From an uncultured Paracoccaceae bacterium (GTDB lineage: Bacteria; Pseudomonadota; Alphaproteobacteria; Rhodobacterales; Rhodobacteraceae), in contig CANKVU010000003.1 in the NCBI GenBank assembly GCA_947487205.1, positions 123,256 through 187,255 of the forward strand: a DNA stretch of 64,000 bases, in the 5' to 3' direction. Below, piece by piece: positions 28,593 to 37,624 of the stretch. The notes under the pieces were generated by a model. That model was not told the DNA's origin and made no database searches. It saw only the letters and a program-made list of their open reading frames with translations. Positions within the stretch are counted from its first letter, which is position 1. The number at the start of each line of letters is the position of its first letter. A program made the position numbers and the translations under genes.

Positions 28593-29765
28593 ATGACGGA
28601 TACGATTTCCATCGTGGGCAGCGGCCATACCAGGTTCGGCCGTCTGGACGGAACCATCGAGGACCTGATCGTCGAGGCGGCGCGCGAGGCGGTCGAGGAG
28701 GCGGGCATCGACCCCGCCGGGATCGACGCGGTGTTCCTGGGGCATTTCAATTCGGGGCTGGTGACCGACGGCTTCGCCTCGTCGCTGATCCACCAGGCCT
28801 ATCCCGAACTGCGCTTCAAGCCCGGGATGCGGGCCGAGAACGCCTGCGCCTCGGGATCGGCGGCGATCCATGCGGGGATGAACGCGATCCTGGCCGGCAA
28901 GGCGCGCACGGTGCTGGTCGTGGGCGCGGAGAAGATGACCCACCGCTCCACCGCGGATGTCACCCGCGCGCTGGCCGGGGCCGGCTACCAGCAGGACGCG
29001 GCCGAGCGCGAGCTGAGCTTCCCGCAGGTCTTCGGCGTGGCGGCGCGGGAGTATGCCGAACGCTACCGCAGCCCGCTCGACGCGATGGCCCGGATCTCGG
29101 TCAAGAACCACGGCAACGCGATGCGCAATCCGCTGGCCCACATGCAGAAGGAATTCACCTTCGAGGAGGCCAGCGAGGTCACCAACCGCAACCCCGAGAT
29201 CGCGCCGCCGCTGCGCCTGACCGATTGCTCGCTGGTGACCGACGGGGCCGCGGCGGTCGTCCTGACGACCACGGAGGCGGCGGCCGGGTTCGACCGCGCC
29301 GCGCAGATCCGCGCGGCGGTGCATGTCAGCGACCTCCTGCCGATGGCCAAGCGCGACTTCCTGGCGTTCGAGGGGCCGGCGCGGGCCTTCGCGCAGGCCT
29401 TCGACGAGGCGGGCGTGACGCTCGCGGAGCTGGATTTCGCGGAGGTCCACGATTGCTTCACCATCGCCGAGCTTCTCACCTACGAGGCGATGGGGCTGGC
29501 GGAGCGGGGCGCGGGCGCCCGCGCGCTGGAAGAGGGGACCGTCTATCGCGACGGGGCGCTGCCGGTGAACCTGTCCGGCGGGCTGAAGGCCAAGGGCCAT
29601 CCGGTGGGCGCGACGGGCGTGTCGATGCATGCGCTGGCCTACCGGCAACTGACTGGGCGCGCCGGCGAGATGCAGAAGGCCGGCGCCGAGCTCGGCGTGG
29701 TCTTCAACATGGGGGGCTCGGCGGTCGCCAATTACGTCTCCGTCCTGGGTACGCAGAGGGCCTGA
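28593..29765 (+). CDS. Thiolase-family acyltransferase (SCP2/acetyl-CoA acetyltransferase-like)
   Basis: A 390-residue thiolase that would cleave 3-ketoacyl-CoA with CoA, or run in the condensing direction. Catalytic residues are present: Cys85 in ENACASGSAA, His in EVHDCFTIAE, and the C-terminal GHPVGATG. The HDCFT form marks the SCP2-type branch. ATG 28593 follows GGGGAGG at good spacing. It is the first gene of a six-gene run, with the CoA ligase starting 3 bases after its stop. Confidence 0.9.
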   Translation: MTDTISIVGSGHTRFGRLDGTIEDLIVEAAREAVEEAGIDPAGIDAVFLGHFNSGLVTDGFASSLIHQAYPELRFKPGMRAENACASGSAAIHAGMNAILAGKARTVLVVGAEKMTHRSTADVTRALAGAGYQQDAAERELSFPQVFGVAAREYAERYRSPLDAMARISVKNHGNAMRNPLAHMQKEFTFEEASEVTNRNPEIAPPLRLTDCSLVTDGAAAVVLTTTEAAAGFDRAAQIRAAVHVSDLLPMAKRDFLAFEGPARAFAQAFDEAGVTLAELDFAEVHDCFTIAELLTYEAMGLAERGAGARALEEGTVYRDGALPVNLSGGLKAKGHPVGATGVSMHALAYRQLTGRAGEMQKAGAELGVVFNMGGSAVANYVSVLGTQRA

Positions 29766-29768
29766 GGG

Positions 29769-31313
29769 GTGAACCTCGCAACCTGGCTGCACCGGGCCGG
29801 CCGGATCGATCCCGACGCGCCCGCCATCCGGACCGGAGAGCGGCTCCACGCGACCTACGGAGGGTTCGCCCTGCGAAGCTGGGCGGCGGGGGAATATGTG
29901 AGGTCGCGTTACGGGATACGCCCGGGCGACCGCGTGGCCCTATACGCCAAGAACTGCGCCGAGTACCTGGAGATGCTCTATGGCGTCCTCTGGGCAGGCG
30001 CGGTCATCGTGCCGATCAACAACAAGCTTCACCCCCGCGAGGCGGCCTGGATCGTCGACCATTCCGACGCGCGGCTGGTCGTGACCGACGGCGGCGACGT
30101 TTTCGGCGATGCGGGCGAGTTGGAGCTGGCCTGCCCCGAACTGGGCCTCCGCGCGCCGGATTTCGCCGCGCGGCTCGCCGCCGCGGCGCCGCCGGACATG
30201 CGTCCCCCCGTTCAGGCGGACGAGGACGACGTGGCGTGGCTGTTCTATACGTCGGGGACGACCGGGCGGCCCAAGGGGGTGATGGCGACGCACCGGAACC
30301 TCAGGATGATGGCGACGAGCTATGCCCTCGACGTGGACAGCGTGTCGCCGCGGGACCATTCCCTCTATGCCGCGCCAATGTCGCACGGCGCCGGGCTCTA
30401 CAATTTCCAGTTCGTGCGCGCCGGGGCGTGCCACGTGGTGCCCGAGAGCCAGGGCTTCCATCCCGCCGAGATCCAGGCCCTGGCCGGATCCCTCGGTGAT
30501 CTCGTGTTCTTCGCCGCCCCGACGATGGTCAAGCGCCTGGTGCGGCACGCGGAGGAGAGCGGATATTCCGGGGAGGGCATCCGCACGATCATCTGCGGCG
30601 GTGGGCCCATGTACGCCGCCGACCTGGACCGCGCGCTGGAGGTGCTGGGGCCGAAATTCGCCCATATCTACGGCCAGGGCGAAAGCCCGATGACGATCAC
30701 GGCCATGTCGCCGCGCATGGTGGCGGATACCGCGCATCCCGCCGCACGCTCGCGCCGCGCATCCGTCGGCGTCGCCCAGTCCTGCGTCGAGGTCCGCGTG
30801 GTGGATGCCGACCTGCGCCCGGTCCCCGCCGGACAATCCGGAGAGGTCGTGGTGCGGGGCGACACGGTCATGGCGGGATACTGGCGCAACGACGCGGCCA
30901 CGGCGGAGGCGGTGGTCGAGGGCTGGTTGCGGACCGGGGATCTGGGTCACCTGGACGAGGACGGGTTCCTGACCCTCACCGACCGGTCGAAGGACGTGAT
31001 CATCTCGGGGGGGACGAACATCTATCCGCGCGAGGTCGAGGAGGCGATCCTGGCCCATGCGGAGGTCTTCGAGGCATCCGTGATCGGCTGCCCGCACCCC
31101 GAATGGGGGGAGGAGGTCGTGGCCTTCGTGGTCCTGAACGAGGGCGCGGAATGCGACGCGGAGCTGCTGGAGGCATGGTGCCGCACGCGCATCGCGTCCT
31201 TCAAGAAGCCGAAGCGGTACGTCTTCGTGCGGGAACTGCCGAAGAACAGCTACGGCAAGGTGCTCAAGACGTCCCTCAGGGAGCGGATCTCGGTCATGGA
31301 CGAGGAGGTCTGA
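29769..31313 (+). CDS. Acyl-CoA synthetase (AMP-forming)
   Basis: ANL-superfamily ligase (514 aa) that activates a carboxylic acid to its CoA thioester through an acyl-adenylate. The P-loop-like AMP-binding motif YTSGTTGRPKG is at 160-170. YGQGESPMTITA, then RTGDLGHLDEDGFLTLTDRSKDVI, carries the hinge, and the C-terminal lysine motif is PKNSYGKVLK. It starts with GTG 29769. Placed between a thiolase and a TRAP transporter, it most likely activates the imported acid; chain type (aliphatic or aromatic) is not evident. Confidence 0.92.
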   Translation: MNLATWLHRAGRIDPDAPAIRTGERLHATYGGFALRSWAAGEYVRSRYGIRPGDRVALYAKNCAEYLEMLYGVLWAGAVIVPINNKLHPREAAWIVDHSDARLVVTDGGDVFGDAGELELACPELGLRAPDFAARLAAAAPPDMRPPVQADEDDVAWLFYTSGTTGRPKGVMATHRNLRMMATSYALDVDSVSPRDHSLYAAPMSHGAGLYNFQFVRAGACHVVPESQGFHPAEIQALAGSLGDLVFFAAPTMVKRLVRHAEESGYSGEGIRTIICGGGPMYAADLDRALEVLGPKFAHIYGQGESPMTITAMSPRMVADTAHPAARSRRASVGVAQSCVEVRVVDADLRPVPAGQSGEVVVRGDTVMAGYWRNDAATAEAVVEGWLRTGDLGHLDEDGFLTLTDRSKDVIISGGTNIYPREVEEAILAHAEVFEASVIGCPHPEWGEEVVAFVVLNEGAECDAELLEAWCRTRIASFKKPKRYVFVRELPKNSYGKVLKTSLRERISVMDEEV

Positions 31314-31354
31314 CCGGGCGCGCTGGACGGTATGTGAAACAAGGGGAGGAAATC

Positions 31355-32440
31355 ATGCAGCGTAGACAATTCCTGACGAGCGGCGCCGCCATGGCGGGGA
31401 GCGCGGTCCTGCTGGGCGCGCCCGGCATCGCGCGGGCGCAGACCGCGCTGAAATTCGACAGCTACGTCTCGGACAGCGCCGGGCCGTCCTGGATCGACCG
31501 CTGGTACCTCGACGAGCTCGAGGCGCGCACCGACGGCGAGGTCGAGATCCGCCGCTACTGGTCGGGATCGCTGAACAAGGTCGGCGAGCACCTGGCGGCG
31601 GTGCGCGACGGCACCTCCGAGATCTCGCTGATCTCGCCCGGATATTACCAGGCCGAACTGCCGGTGACGCGCGGGCTGGAATGGTATTACCGCATGACCC
31701 GCGCCGACGCGCTGCAGCGCGTGTGCCGCGACATCTACGAGACGTTCGATCCGCTCCGCGCGGAATGGGAGGACCGGCACCGCTCCAAGGTACTTTACTG
31801 GACCAACTGGAACTACGCCCCGCTGATCCTGCGCGAGCCCATCGACACGCTCGAGGGGCTGAAGGGCAAGCGCATCCGTGGCTACGGCGTGGCGACCGAC
31901 GTGATCGAGGCGCTGGGCGGGACCGCGATCCCGATGGCCGCGCCCGAGGTCTATCCCGCGCTGGAACACGGCATCCTCGACGGCGTCTACGGCTTCGATT
32001 TCGTGACGGCGGTGGCCTACAAGCTGCACGAGATCGCGCCGAACTTCTACGACATCGGCGACGGCCCGCACGCCCCGGCGGCGACGATCATGAACAAGCA
32101 GGTCTATGACGGGATGCCCGACGAGATCCGCCAGGTGTCCGACGAAATCGTCGAAGAGATCTACGGCGGCAAGTTCACCGAGATATACGAGGAGGTCCTG
32201 GAGCGGTACGTCGACACCGCCACGTCCGAGGGCGTGACGCTGAACACCGTCTCCGCGGAGGAGGCGGCGCGCGCCAAGAGCCTGGTCCAGCCCGCGCAGG
32301 TGAACGACTGGATCGAGAATACCGCCCCCCAGGCCGGTATCGACGGCGAGGAGATGCAGTCGATGATCGACGACGCGATCGCGAAATACGACCCCGAGGG
32401 GACGCTGCGCCGCCCCTACGAGATCAGCCAGGGAACCTGA
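31355..32440 (+). CDS. TRAP transporter substrate-binding protein, DctP family
   Basis: Periplasmic binding protein (361 aa) of a tripartite ATP-independent transporter. The N-terminus MQRRQFLTSGAAMAG has a twin-arginine motif followed by a hydrophobic stretch and a cleavage site near ARAQ, suggesting Tat export. DctP features include KGKRIRGYGVATDVIEALGG, with the conserved arginine that usually pairs with the ligand carboxylate, and LEHGILDGVYGF. SD AAGGGGAGGA precedes ATG 31355. Confidence 0.92.
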   Translation: MQRRQFLTSGAAMAGSAVLLGAPGIARAQTALKFDSYVSDSAGPSWIDRWYLDELEARTDGEVEIRRYWSGSLNKVGEHLAAVRDGTSEISLISPGYYQAELPVTRGLEWYYRMTRADALQRVCRDIYETFDPLRAEWEDRHRSKVLYWTNWNYAPLILREPIDTLEGLKGKRIRGYGVATDVIEALGGTAIPMAAPEVYPALEHGILDGVYGFDFVTAVAYKLHEIAPNFYDIGDGPHAPAATIMNKQVYDGMPDEIRQVSDEIVEEIYGGKFTEIYEEVLERYVDTATSEGVTLNTVSAEEAARAKSLVQPAQVNDWIENTAPQAGIDGEEMQSMIDDAIAKYDPEGTLRRPYEISQGT

Positions 32441-32486
32441 TCGCGCGCGTCCCGCGCCGCGACCGCGCCGACAGGAGCCGACGACG

Positions 32487-33002
32487 ATGATGCCGATCAA
32501 GTCCGCCTTGCGCGTCGTGTCCAACCTGCTCGGGGCGGTCGCGATGCTCTTCCTCGCCTTCCTGATGTTCGGGATCACCGCCGACGTGATCGTCCGCGCC
32601 CTGACGGGATCGCCGATCTCGGGCGTGTTCGAGATGTCGGAGCTGAGCCTCGTGATGGTGGTGTTCCTCGGCGCGATGTGGGCGCAGGACGACCGGGCGC
32701 ATATCCGGGTGAACATCGTGTCGAGCCTGCTGTCGGGGTGGCCGCACCGGGCGGCGATGGCGCTGGCCTGGGGCGGCGGCACTCTGGCGCTCGCCATGCT
32801 GGCCTGGCCGGCCACGCAGGAGGCGATCTATTCCGTCTCGATCCGCGAATTCCGCTGGGGATACGTGCAGGTCCCGATCTGGTGGACCAAGGTCGGGCTG
32901 GCGCTGGGGCTGTGGCTGGCCGCGATCCAGATGGCCTGCCACGCGGTCTTCGCGCTGTTCGCGGACGAGGCCAAGGAACCGAAAACCGCGTCGGACGCGT
33001 AG
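32487..33002 (+). CDS. TRAP transporter small permease, DctQ family
   Basis: A 171-residue four-helix membrane subunit. The first helix (LLGAVAMLFLAFLMFGITADV) is followed by the family pattern SGVFEMSELSLVMVVFLGAMWAQDDRAHIRV. ATG 32487 follows ACAGGAG. It partners the DctM subunit encoded 36 bases downstream, using a cation gradient rather than ATP. Confidence 0.92.
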   Translation: MMPIKSALRVVSNLLGAVAMLFLAFLMFGITADVIVRALTGSPISGVFEMSELSLVMVVFLGAMWAQDDRAHIRVNIVSSLLSGWPHRAAMALAWGGGTLALAMLAWPATQEAIYSVSIREFRWGYVQVPIWWTKVGLALGLWLAAIQMACHAVFALFADEAKEPKTASDA

Positions 33003-33038
33003 CTTCGCCGCCGGTCCGGCATCAAGAAGGTAACCCGC

Positions 33039-34358
33039 ATGGACCCCACCCTCGCGCCGTATGTCGCGGTGACGCTCATCTTCCTGTTCATGGCCGCCGG
33101 GGTGCCCGTCTTCGCGGCGCTGGCACTCTCGGGCGCGGCCGGCATCGTCATGGTGGAGGATCTCGCCTTCCTGCTGACGCGGCTGAAATCGCTGCCCTAT
33201 TCGGCGACCGCGGTCTATACCCTGGTGATCATTCCCCTGTTCATCCTGATGGGCGCGTTCGCCCACCACGCCGAGGTCGGCAAGAAGCTGTTCGACGTCT
33301 CGGCCCGGTGGGTCGGGCATCTGCCGGGCGGTCTGGCGATGTCGTCGATCCTGACCAGCGCGGGGTTCGCGGCCACGTCCGGGTCCTCGGTCGCGACCGC
33401 GGCGACGGTCGGCAGCGTCGCCCTGCCGGAGATGAGGAAGGCGGGCTACGACCCGTCCCTGTCGGCCGGCGCCGTGGCGGCGGGGGGCGTGCTGGGGGTG
33501 CTGATCCCGCCGAGCGTGCTGCTGATCTTCTATGCCGCGCTGACCGAGACGTCGGCGGGCAAGATGCTGATCGCGGGGATCGTGCCGGGCCTCTTGACCA
33601 CCGCCGTCTTCATGGCCGGGATCTTCCTGATCGCGCGGCGCGGGGCGTCGCGGAACGCCGTCAGCCCCCGGTCGGGCTGGGCCGAGGCGGTCCGGGGCAC
33701 GGGCCGGGCCTGGCAGGTCTTCGTCCTCTTCGCGGTGGTCATGGGGGGGATCTACCTGGGCGTGATGACGCCCACCGAAGCGGGCGCGCTGGGCGCCTTC
33801 GCGGCGTTCCTGATGCTGCTGTCGAACCGCCGCGCCCGGGGGCGGGGCATGTGGGGCCGGATCGTCGAGAGCTTTCGCTCCACCATCGGCACGACGGTGA
33901 TGATCCTGTTCACGATCATCGGCGCGGGGGTCTTCTCGTACTTCCTGACCCTGGTGCAGGTGCCCAACCAGCTGGCCGAGGCGGTGGTCGGCTCCGGCCT
34001 GCCGCCGTACCTGGTGATGGCGTGCCTGCTGCTGGTCTTCGTGCCGCTGGGCATGTTCCTCGATGCCTTCTCGATGATGGTGATCGCGATCCCGATCATG
34101 TTCCCGACGGTGCGCTCGCTCGGGTTCGACCCGATCTGGTTCGGCATCCTGACGGTGAAGATGTGCGAGATCGGCCTGATCACGCCGCCCGTCGGGCTGA
34201 ATTGCTACGTCATCGCCGGCATCGACCGGGACATCCCGTTGCCGACCGTGTTCCGGGGCGCGCTGTGGTTCGTGGCGATGGAATTCTTCACCATCGCGCT
34301 GCTGTTCCTCGTGCCGCCGCTCATCACCTGGCTGCCGAACATGATGGATGCCGGGTGA
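33039..34358 (+). CDS. TRAP transporter large permease, DctM family
   Basis: A 439-residue transport subunit with about 12 helices. DctM hallmarks include the first scaffold region VPVFAALALSGAAGI, SVATAATVGSVALPEM, and the hairpin GGVLGVLIPPSVLLIFYA. The C-terminal repeat KMCEIGLITPPVGLNCYV is also present. The ATG is at 33039. Together with DctP and DctQ it completes the transporter. Confidence 0.93.
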   Translation: MDPTLAPYVAVTLIFLFMAAGVPVFAALALSGAAGIVMVEDLAFLLTRLKSLPYSATAVYTLVIIPLFILMGAFAHHAEVGKKLFDVSARWVGHLPGGLAMSSILTSAGFAATSGSSVATAATVGSVALPEMRKAGYDPSLSAGAVAAGGVLGVLIPPSVLLIFYAALTETSAGKMLIAGIVPGLLTTAVFMAGIFLIARRGASRNAVSPRSGWAEAVRGTGRAWQVFVLFAVVMGGIYLGVMTPTEAGALGAFAAFLMLLSNRRARGRGMWGRIVESFRSTIGTTVMILFTIIGAGVFSYFLTLVQVPNQLAEAVVGSGLPPYLVMACLLLVFVPLGMFLDAFSMMVIAIPIMFPTVRSLGFDPIWFGILTVKMCEIGLITPPVGLNCYVIAGIDRDIPLPTVFRGALWFVAMEFFTIALLFLVPPLITWLPNMMDAG

Positions 34359-34410
34359 GCCGGCGCGGGGGCGGCCGTGGCGGCGCCCGAACGAGGAAGG
34401 GGAGGAATCG

Positions 34411-35190
34411 ATGCTGACATTCGGTGCGGGGGCTGCGCTGGTGACCGGCGCGGGGTCGGGGATCGGGCGGGCCTGCGCGCTGGGCCTTGCCGCCGCGGGC
34501 GTCCCGGTCGCGGTCGCGGACCGCGACGCCGCCGCGGTCGAAGAGGTCACGACCCGGATCGCGGCGGCGGGCGGCCGGGCGCTGGCCGTGCCGCTCGATG
34601 TCACGGCGCCCGCCTCGGTCGAGGCCGGCTTCGCCCTGACGGAGGACTGGGCCGGGACGGTGACGATCCTGGTCAACAGCGCCGGCATCCTCTGCGTCGA
34701 GCCGTTCGAGACCTTCTCCGAACAGGATTTCGCCCGGGTCATGGCCGTCAACGTCACCGGAACCTTCGCCTGCGCGCAGCGCGCGGCGCCGGGGATGCGG
34801 CGGTCGGGCTACGGCCGGATCGTCAACCTGTCCTCGGTCTCGGGCTACCGGGCGGGCATCGGGCGGACCGCCTACGGCACGTCGAAGGCCGCCGTCGCGC
34901 AATTGACCCGGCAGATCGCGCTGGAACTCGGGCGCCACGGGATCACCGCCAACGCGGTGGCCCCCGGCGCGACGATGACGCGGATGACCGAGGCCGCCTA
35001 TACCGAAGAGAACAAGGCCACGTTCCTGCAGATGATCCCGTCGGGCTTCATCGCGGAACCCGGGGACATCGCGCCGGCGATCCTGTTCCTGGCCTCCGAG
35101 CAGGCCCGCTACGTCAACGGCCAGACCCTGGCGGTCGACGGGGGCTACCTGGCGTCGGGGATGATGCAGACCGCGGGGCTCGAAGTCTGA
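34411..35190 (+). CDS. SDR-family oxidoreductase
   Basis: A classical short-chain dehydrogenase (259 aa), probably oxidising a 3-hydroxyacyl-CoA or a related alcohol. The cofactor motif TGAGSGIG is followed by VADRDAAAVEE (acidic residue suggesting NAD), NSAGILC, catalytic Ser in NLSSVSGY and YGTSK. ATG 34411 follows GGAAGGGGAGG. It is the last intact gene of the catabolic operon and would supply the dehydrogenase step before thiolysis, if the pathway resembles beta-oxidation. Confidence 0.92.
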   Translation: MLTFGAGAALVTGAGSGIGRACALGLAAAGVPVAVADRDAAAVEEVTTRIAAAGGRALAVPLDVTAPASVEAGFALTEDWAGTVTILVNSAGILCVEPFETFSEQDFARVMAVNVTGTFACAQRAAPGMRRSGYGRIVNLSSVSGYRAGIGRTAYGTSKAAVAQLTRQIALELGRHGITANAVAPGATMTRMTEAAYTEENKATFLQMIPSGFIAEPGDIAPAILFLASEQARYVNGQTLAVDGGYLASGMMQTAGLEV

Positions 35191-35191
35191 G

Positions 35192-35530
35192 AGCCTCTCC
35201 TCCTGCCGCTTCGCCGCCGCCCGGGTCCTGGCGGGGCACGATGCACGGATCGCCATCCTCGATCCTGACCCGGATGCCGCCAGCGCCGCGACCCGGACCG
35301 CGCGCGGCGCCGGCCTCCTCCGCGACCTGATGCGGCGATCGGACGGGTTCCTGGAGCGTTTCCGCCCCGGCACGCCGGAGAAACGGGGCATCGGCCCCCC
35401 GGACCCGCGCGGGCTCGGTTCCAGCCCGATCATGCCCGGGATCAGCGCCCAAGGCCGGAACGGGCCGAAGACGGACGCGCTTTGCATCGTCCATGCTTTC
35501 GGCGGCCTGGCGTACCTGGGGGGAGGAGCC
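35192..35530 (+). pseudogene. Relic: SDR-like fragment joined to CaiB/BaiF CoA-transferase fragment
   Basis: An open frame without its own start runs from just after the SDR stop. Its first part reads AAARVLAGHDARIAILDPDP, like the N-terminal Rossmann strand region of an SDR. It then continues as LLRDLMRRSDGFLERFRPGT and PEKRGIG..., closely resembling the CaiB/BaiF block (ADVLVENFRPGTLEKLGLG). Further on, PIMPGISAQGRNGP and VHAFGGLA echo the ISGFGQTGP and AMGGL motifs of that family. Neither half is complete, so this looks like a deletion fusion of two former operon genes. By-eye homology only. Confidence 0.6.
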
Positions 35531-35719
35531 GGCCGCCGGTCATCGCCTGCCCTCCGACTAGGTGTGGCACCGCATGATCCGGGCGCGGCGCCGGTCGGGC
35601 CTCGCAGCACTTGGGGCGGAACGGGGCCGTGGCGGCGCCCCCGCCGCCAGGCCGCCGGCGAGGCGGGCGTCCACCCGCTCGCGGGCGCGCAATGGACCCA
35701 TGCGCGGTCGTGCCGGCGC
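35531..35719. other. Intergenic stretch, no gene seen
   Basis: Between the CoA-transferase relic and the convergent symporter stop. GC-rich with no ORF that reads as protein and no clear hairpin terminator. Confidence 0.6.
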
Positions 35720-37210
35720 CTACTCGGCGGCGGTGGGCGCCGCGCCGGACGGGCCGGACGGCTTCAGGAAGCCCTGGGTGAGCTGCCCCCGCGCGGGTCG
35801 CGTCGCGAGGCTGACGACCACGAAGAGCAGCGTCGCGACCGGAAAGCCCAGCACCCCCGCGTTCAGCCCCAGAAGCGAATTGCCCGACAGGTACATCCAG
35901 ACCACGAAGGCGGCGCCGCCGAGGATCGAGGCGAGCGCGCCCGCCGCCGTGCCCCTCGACCAGAAGAACGCCCCGACGATGGAGGGGACCACGACGACCA
36001 GACCCGCCGAGGCGGCGACCGAGAGGATGGCGATCATCGAGATCTCCAGCGCCGCGAAGGCGAGGGCGAGCACCGAGATGACGGGGATCACGATCTTGCC
36101 CATCAGGAGCTGCCGCGCGTCGCCGCTCCCGGTCGCAAGGTTGCCCCAGACATCGCGGGCGAAGATCGACGAGAGCGTGAGCAGGATCGAATCGATGGTC
36201 GAGACCGCGGCGGCGAGGATGCCGATCATCACCACGACCCCCAGGATCGGCGGCACGAAATCCGAGGCGAGCAGCGTGGCGGTGGCGAGATCGGGGTTCT
36301 CCAGGTCGGGGAACGCGACGGCGGCGGCGAAGCCCCAGACCACCGAGACGAGCGTGTAGATCAACCCGAAGCACAGGAAGATCAGAAGCATGCGCCGCAG
36401 CGCCCCCAGCGAGGAGGGCATGAACAGGCGCTGGCTGACCTGCGGGTTCGAGATCGAGAAGAAGAACCAGGGCAATGTCAGCCCGAGGAAGGTCGTGAAG
36501 CCGAAGAGGCCGGGGCCCGGCACTTGCAGCAGGTCCGGCCGGGTATCCGCGATGGTGGCGAACATGCCGAAGAAGCCGCCGAGCTCCCACACCACCAGGG
36601 CCGCGACCGACACGGAGGCGACGATCATCATCAGCGCCTGCAGGCTGTCGGTCCACATCACCGAGCGGATGCCGGCGATGAAGGAGAAGAAGATCGCCAG
36701 CAGGGTCGCCACGACGATGCCCACGCCGAAGGGGATACCGCCCCCCGTCATCCCCGCGAGGAGATAGCCCACCCCGGAAAGCTGCACCGCGGAATAGGGG
36801 ATCAGGAAGACCAGGCTGAGGACCCCCGCGGCCACGGCGACCCAGCGCGATCCGTAGCGGCGGCCGAGCATCTCGCTGGGCGTGACGAAGCCGTATCTGC
36901 GCCCCACCGCCCAGAATCGCGGCCCGAAGACGGCCACCAGGGACACGCCGGCGAAATAGACGATCTCGAAGCCCAGGGCGCCCACGCCGCCGCGATAGGT
37001 CAGGCCGGCGAGGCCGACCATCATGAAGGCGGAATAGGTCGTGGCGGAATAGGAGAGCGCGGACACGATCCCGCCCATGTCCCGCCCGCCGAGGAAATAA
37101 TCCGACATGGTCGAGGTCGCGGTGCCGGCGCGGCCCCGGGACAGGAAGGCCACGAGGCAGGACAGCGCGATATAGGCAAGGACGCCCCAGACGACGAGGG
37201 AGGTGTTCAT
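35720..37210 (-). CDS. Sodium:solute symporter (SSS family)
   Basis: A 496-residue secondary transporter with about 13 helices. SSS hallmarks are DYFLGGRDMGGIVSALSYSA near the first repeat (sodium-site region), GFVTPSEMLGRRYG, and IAGIRSVMWTDSLQALMM in the middle. AAAVSTIDSILLTLSSI carries the second sodium-site serine/threonine pair. Its ATG overlaps the stop of a 61-residue membrane protein by 4 bases, a frequent pairing for this family. Substrate (acid, sugar or amino acid) cannot be assigned. Confidence 0.92.
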   Translation of the reverse strand: MNTSLVVWGVLAYIALSCLVAFLSRGRAGTATSTMSDYFLGGRDMGGIVSALSYSATTYSAFMMVGLAGLTYRGGVGALGFEIVYFAGVSLVAVFGPRFWAVGRRYGFVTPSEMLGRRYGSRWVAVAAGVLSLVFLIPYSAVQLSGVGYLLAGMTGGGIPFGVGIVVATLLAIFFSFIAGIRSVMWTDSLQALMMIVASVSVAALVVWELGGFFGMFATIADTRPDLLQVPGPGLFGFTTFLGLTLPWFFFSISNPQVSQRLFMPSSLGALRRMLLIFLCFGLIYTLVSVVWGFAAAVAFPDLENPDLATATLLASDFVPPILGVVVMIGILAAAVSTIDSILLTLSSIFARDVWGNLATGSGDARQLLMGKIVIPVISVLALAFAALEISMIAILSVAASAGLVVVVPSIVGAFFWSRGTAAGALASILGGAAFVVWMYLSGNSLLGLNAGVLGFPVATLLFVVVSLATRPARGQLTQGFLKPSGPSGAAPTAAE

Positions 37211-37392
37211 TCGTCCCGCCCCCCGAAGCCGGCCGTCGCGATGGCGTTGAGGACGATGATTGCGAGCCCCGCCAGCGTCCAGAACAGGAAGCTGCCATAC
37301 CAGGCGGCCACCTGCCCGATGAGGAGATAGGGCACCGCGTAGCAGGCCAGGACGATCACGGCGACGAGGATCAGCGCGGTTCTTCGCTTCAT
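37207..37392 (-). CDS. Small two-TM protein, DUF3311-like symporter partner
   Basis: A 61-residue protein with two helices (about residues 6-26 and 33-52) and a short charged end. Position and size fit the DUF3311 family found directly upstream of SSS symporters. ATG 37392; the stop overlaps the symporter start by 4 bases. Role unknown, perhaps assembly or regulation of the transporter. Confidence 0.8.
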   Translation of the reverse strand: MKRRTALILVAVIVLACYAVPYLLIGQVAAWYGSFLFWTLAGLAIIVLNAIATAGFGGRDE

Positions 37393-37408
37393 TGTCTCAA
37401 GCTCCCTG

Positions 37409-37624
37409 TTAGAGCGCATCCAAGCTCGGTTGGCCGGCGCGTCCCGGACCCTCGCGGCCCGTTTCCGGCGCCGTGCGGCGGCGCACCATCGGATCCGCGG
37501 GGCCGCTCGGGGCGCCGCGGATGGTCTCGGCGATCCCGTCCGTGGCGATCGCCGGGCCGGCATCCGCCGCGCGTCCGAGGGCCGCTCCGATCGCCGCGAT
37601 GTCGATCCGTTCGACAGCATCCAT
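37409..37624 (-). CDS. Small ORF of 71 aa upstream of the symporter pair
   Basis: ATG 37624 is preceded by a strong GGAAGGAGG at correct spacing, and the frame ends 16 bases before the DUF3311-like gene, so it probably is translated as the first cistron. The product MDAVERIDIAAIGAALGRAA... is alanine/glycine-rich with a basic, Pro-rich tail and no recognised family. It could be a leader peptide, a truncated enzyme N-terminus or a small regulator. Confidence 0.5.
   Translation of the reverse strand: MDAVERIDIAAIGAALGRAADAGPAIATDGIAETIRGAPSGPADPMVRRRTAPETGREGPGRAGQPSLDAL

Noticed and set aside
32424..34757. 777-codon minus-strand open frame opposite the TRAP genes
   Set aside because: Low-complexity Arg/His/Gln-rich shadow of DctQ and DctM.
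35330..37330. Long plus-strand frame continuing past the CoA-transferase relic
   Set aside because: Beyond about 35530 it is the shadow of the symporter gene; only its first 200 bases look like a gene remnant.
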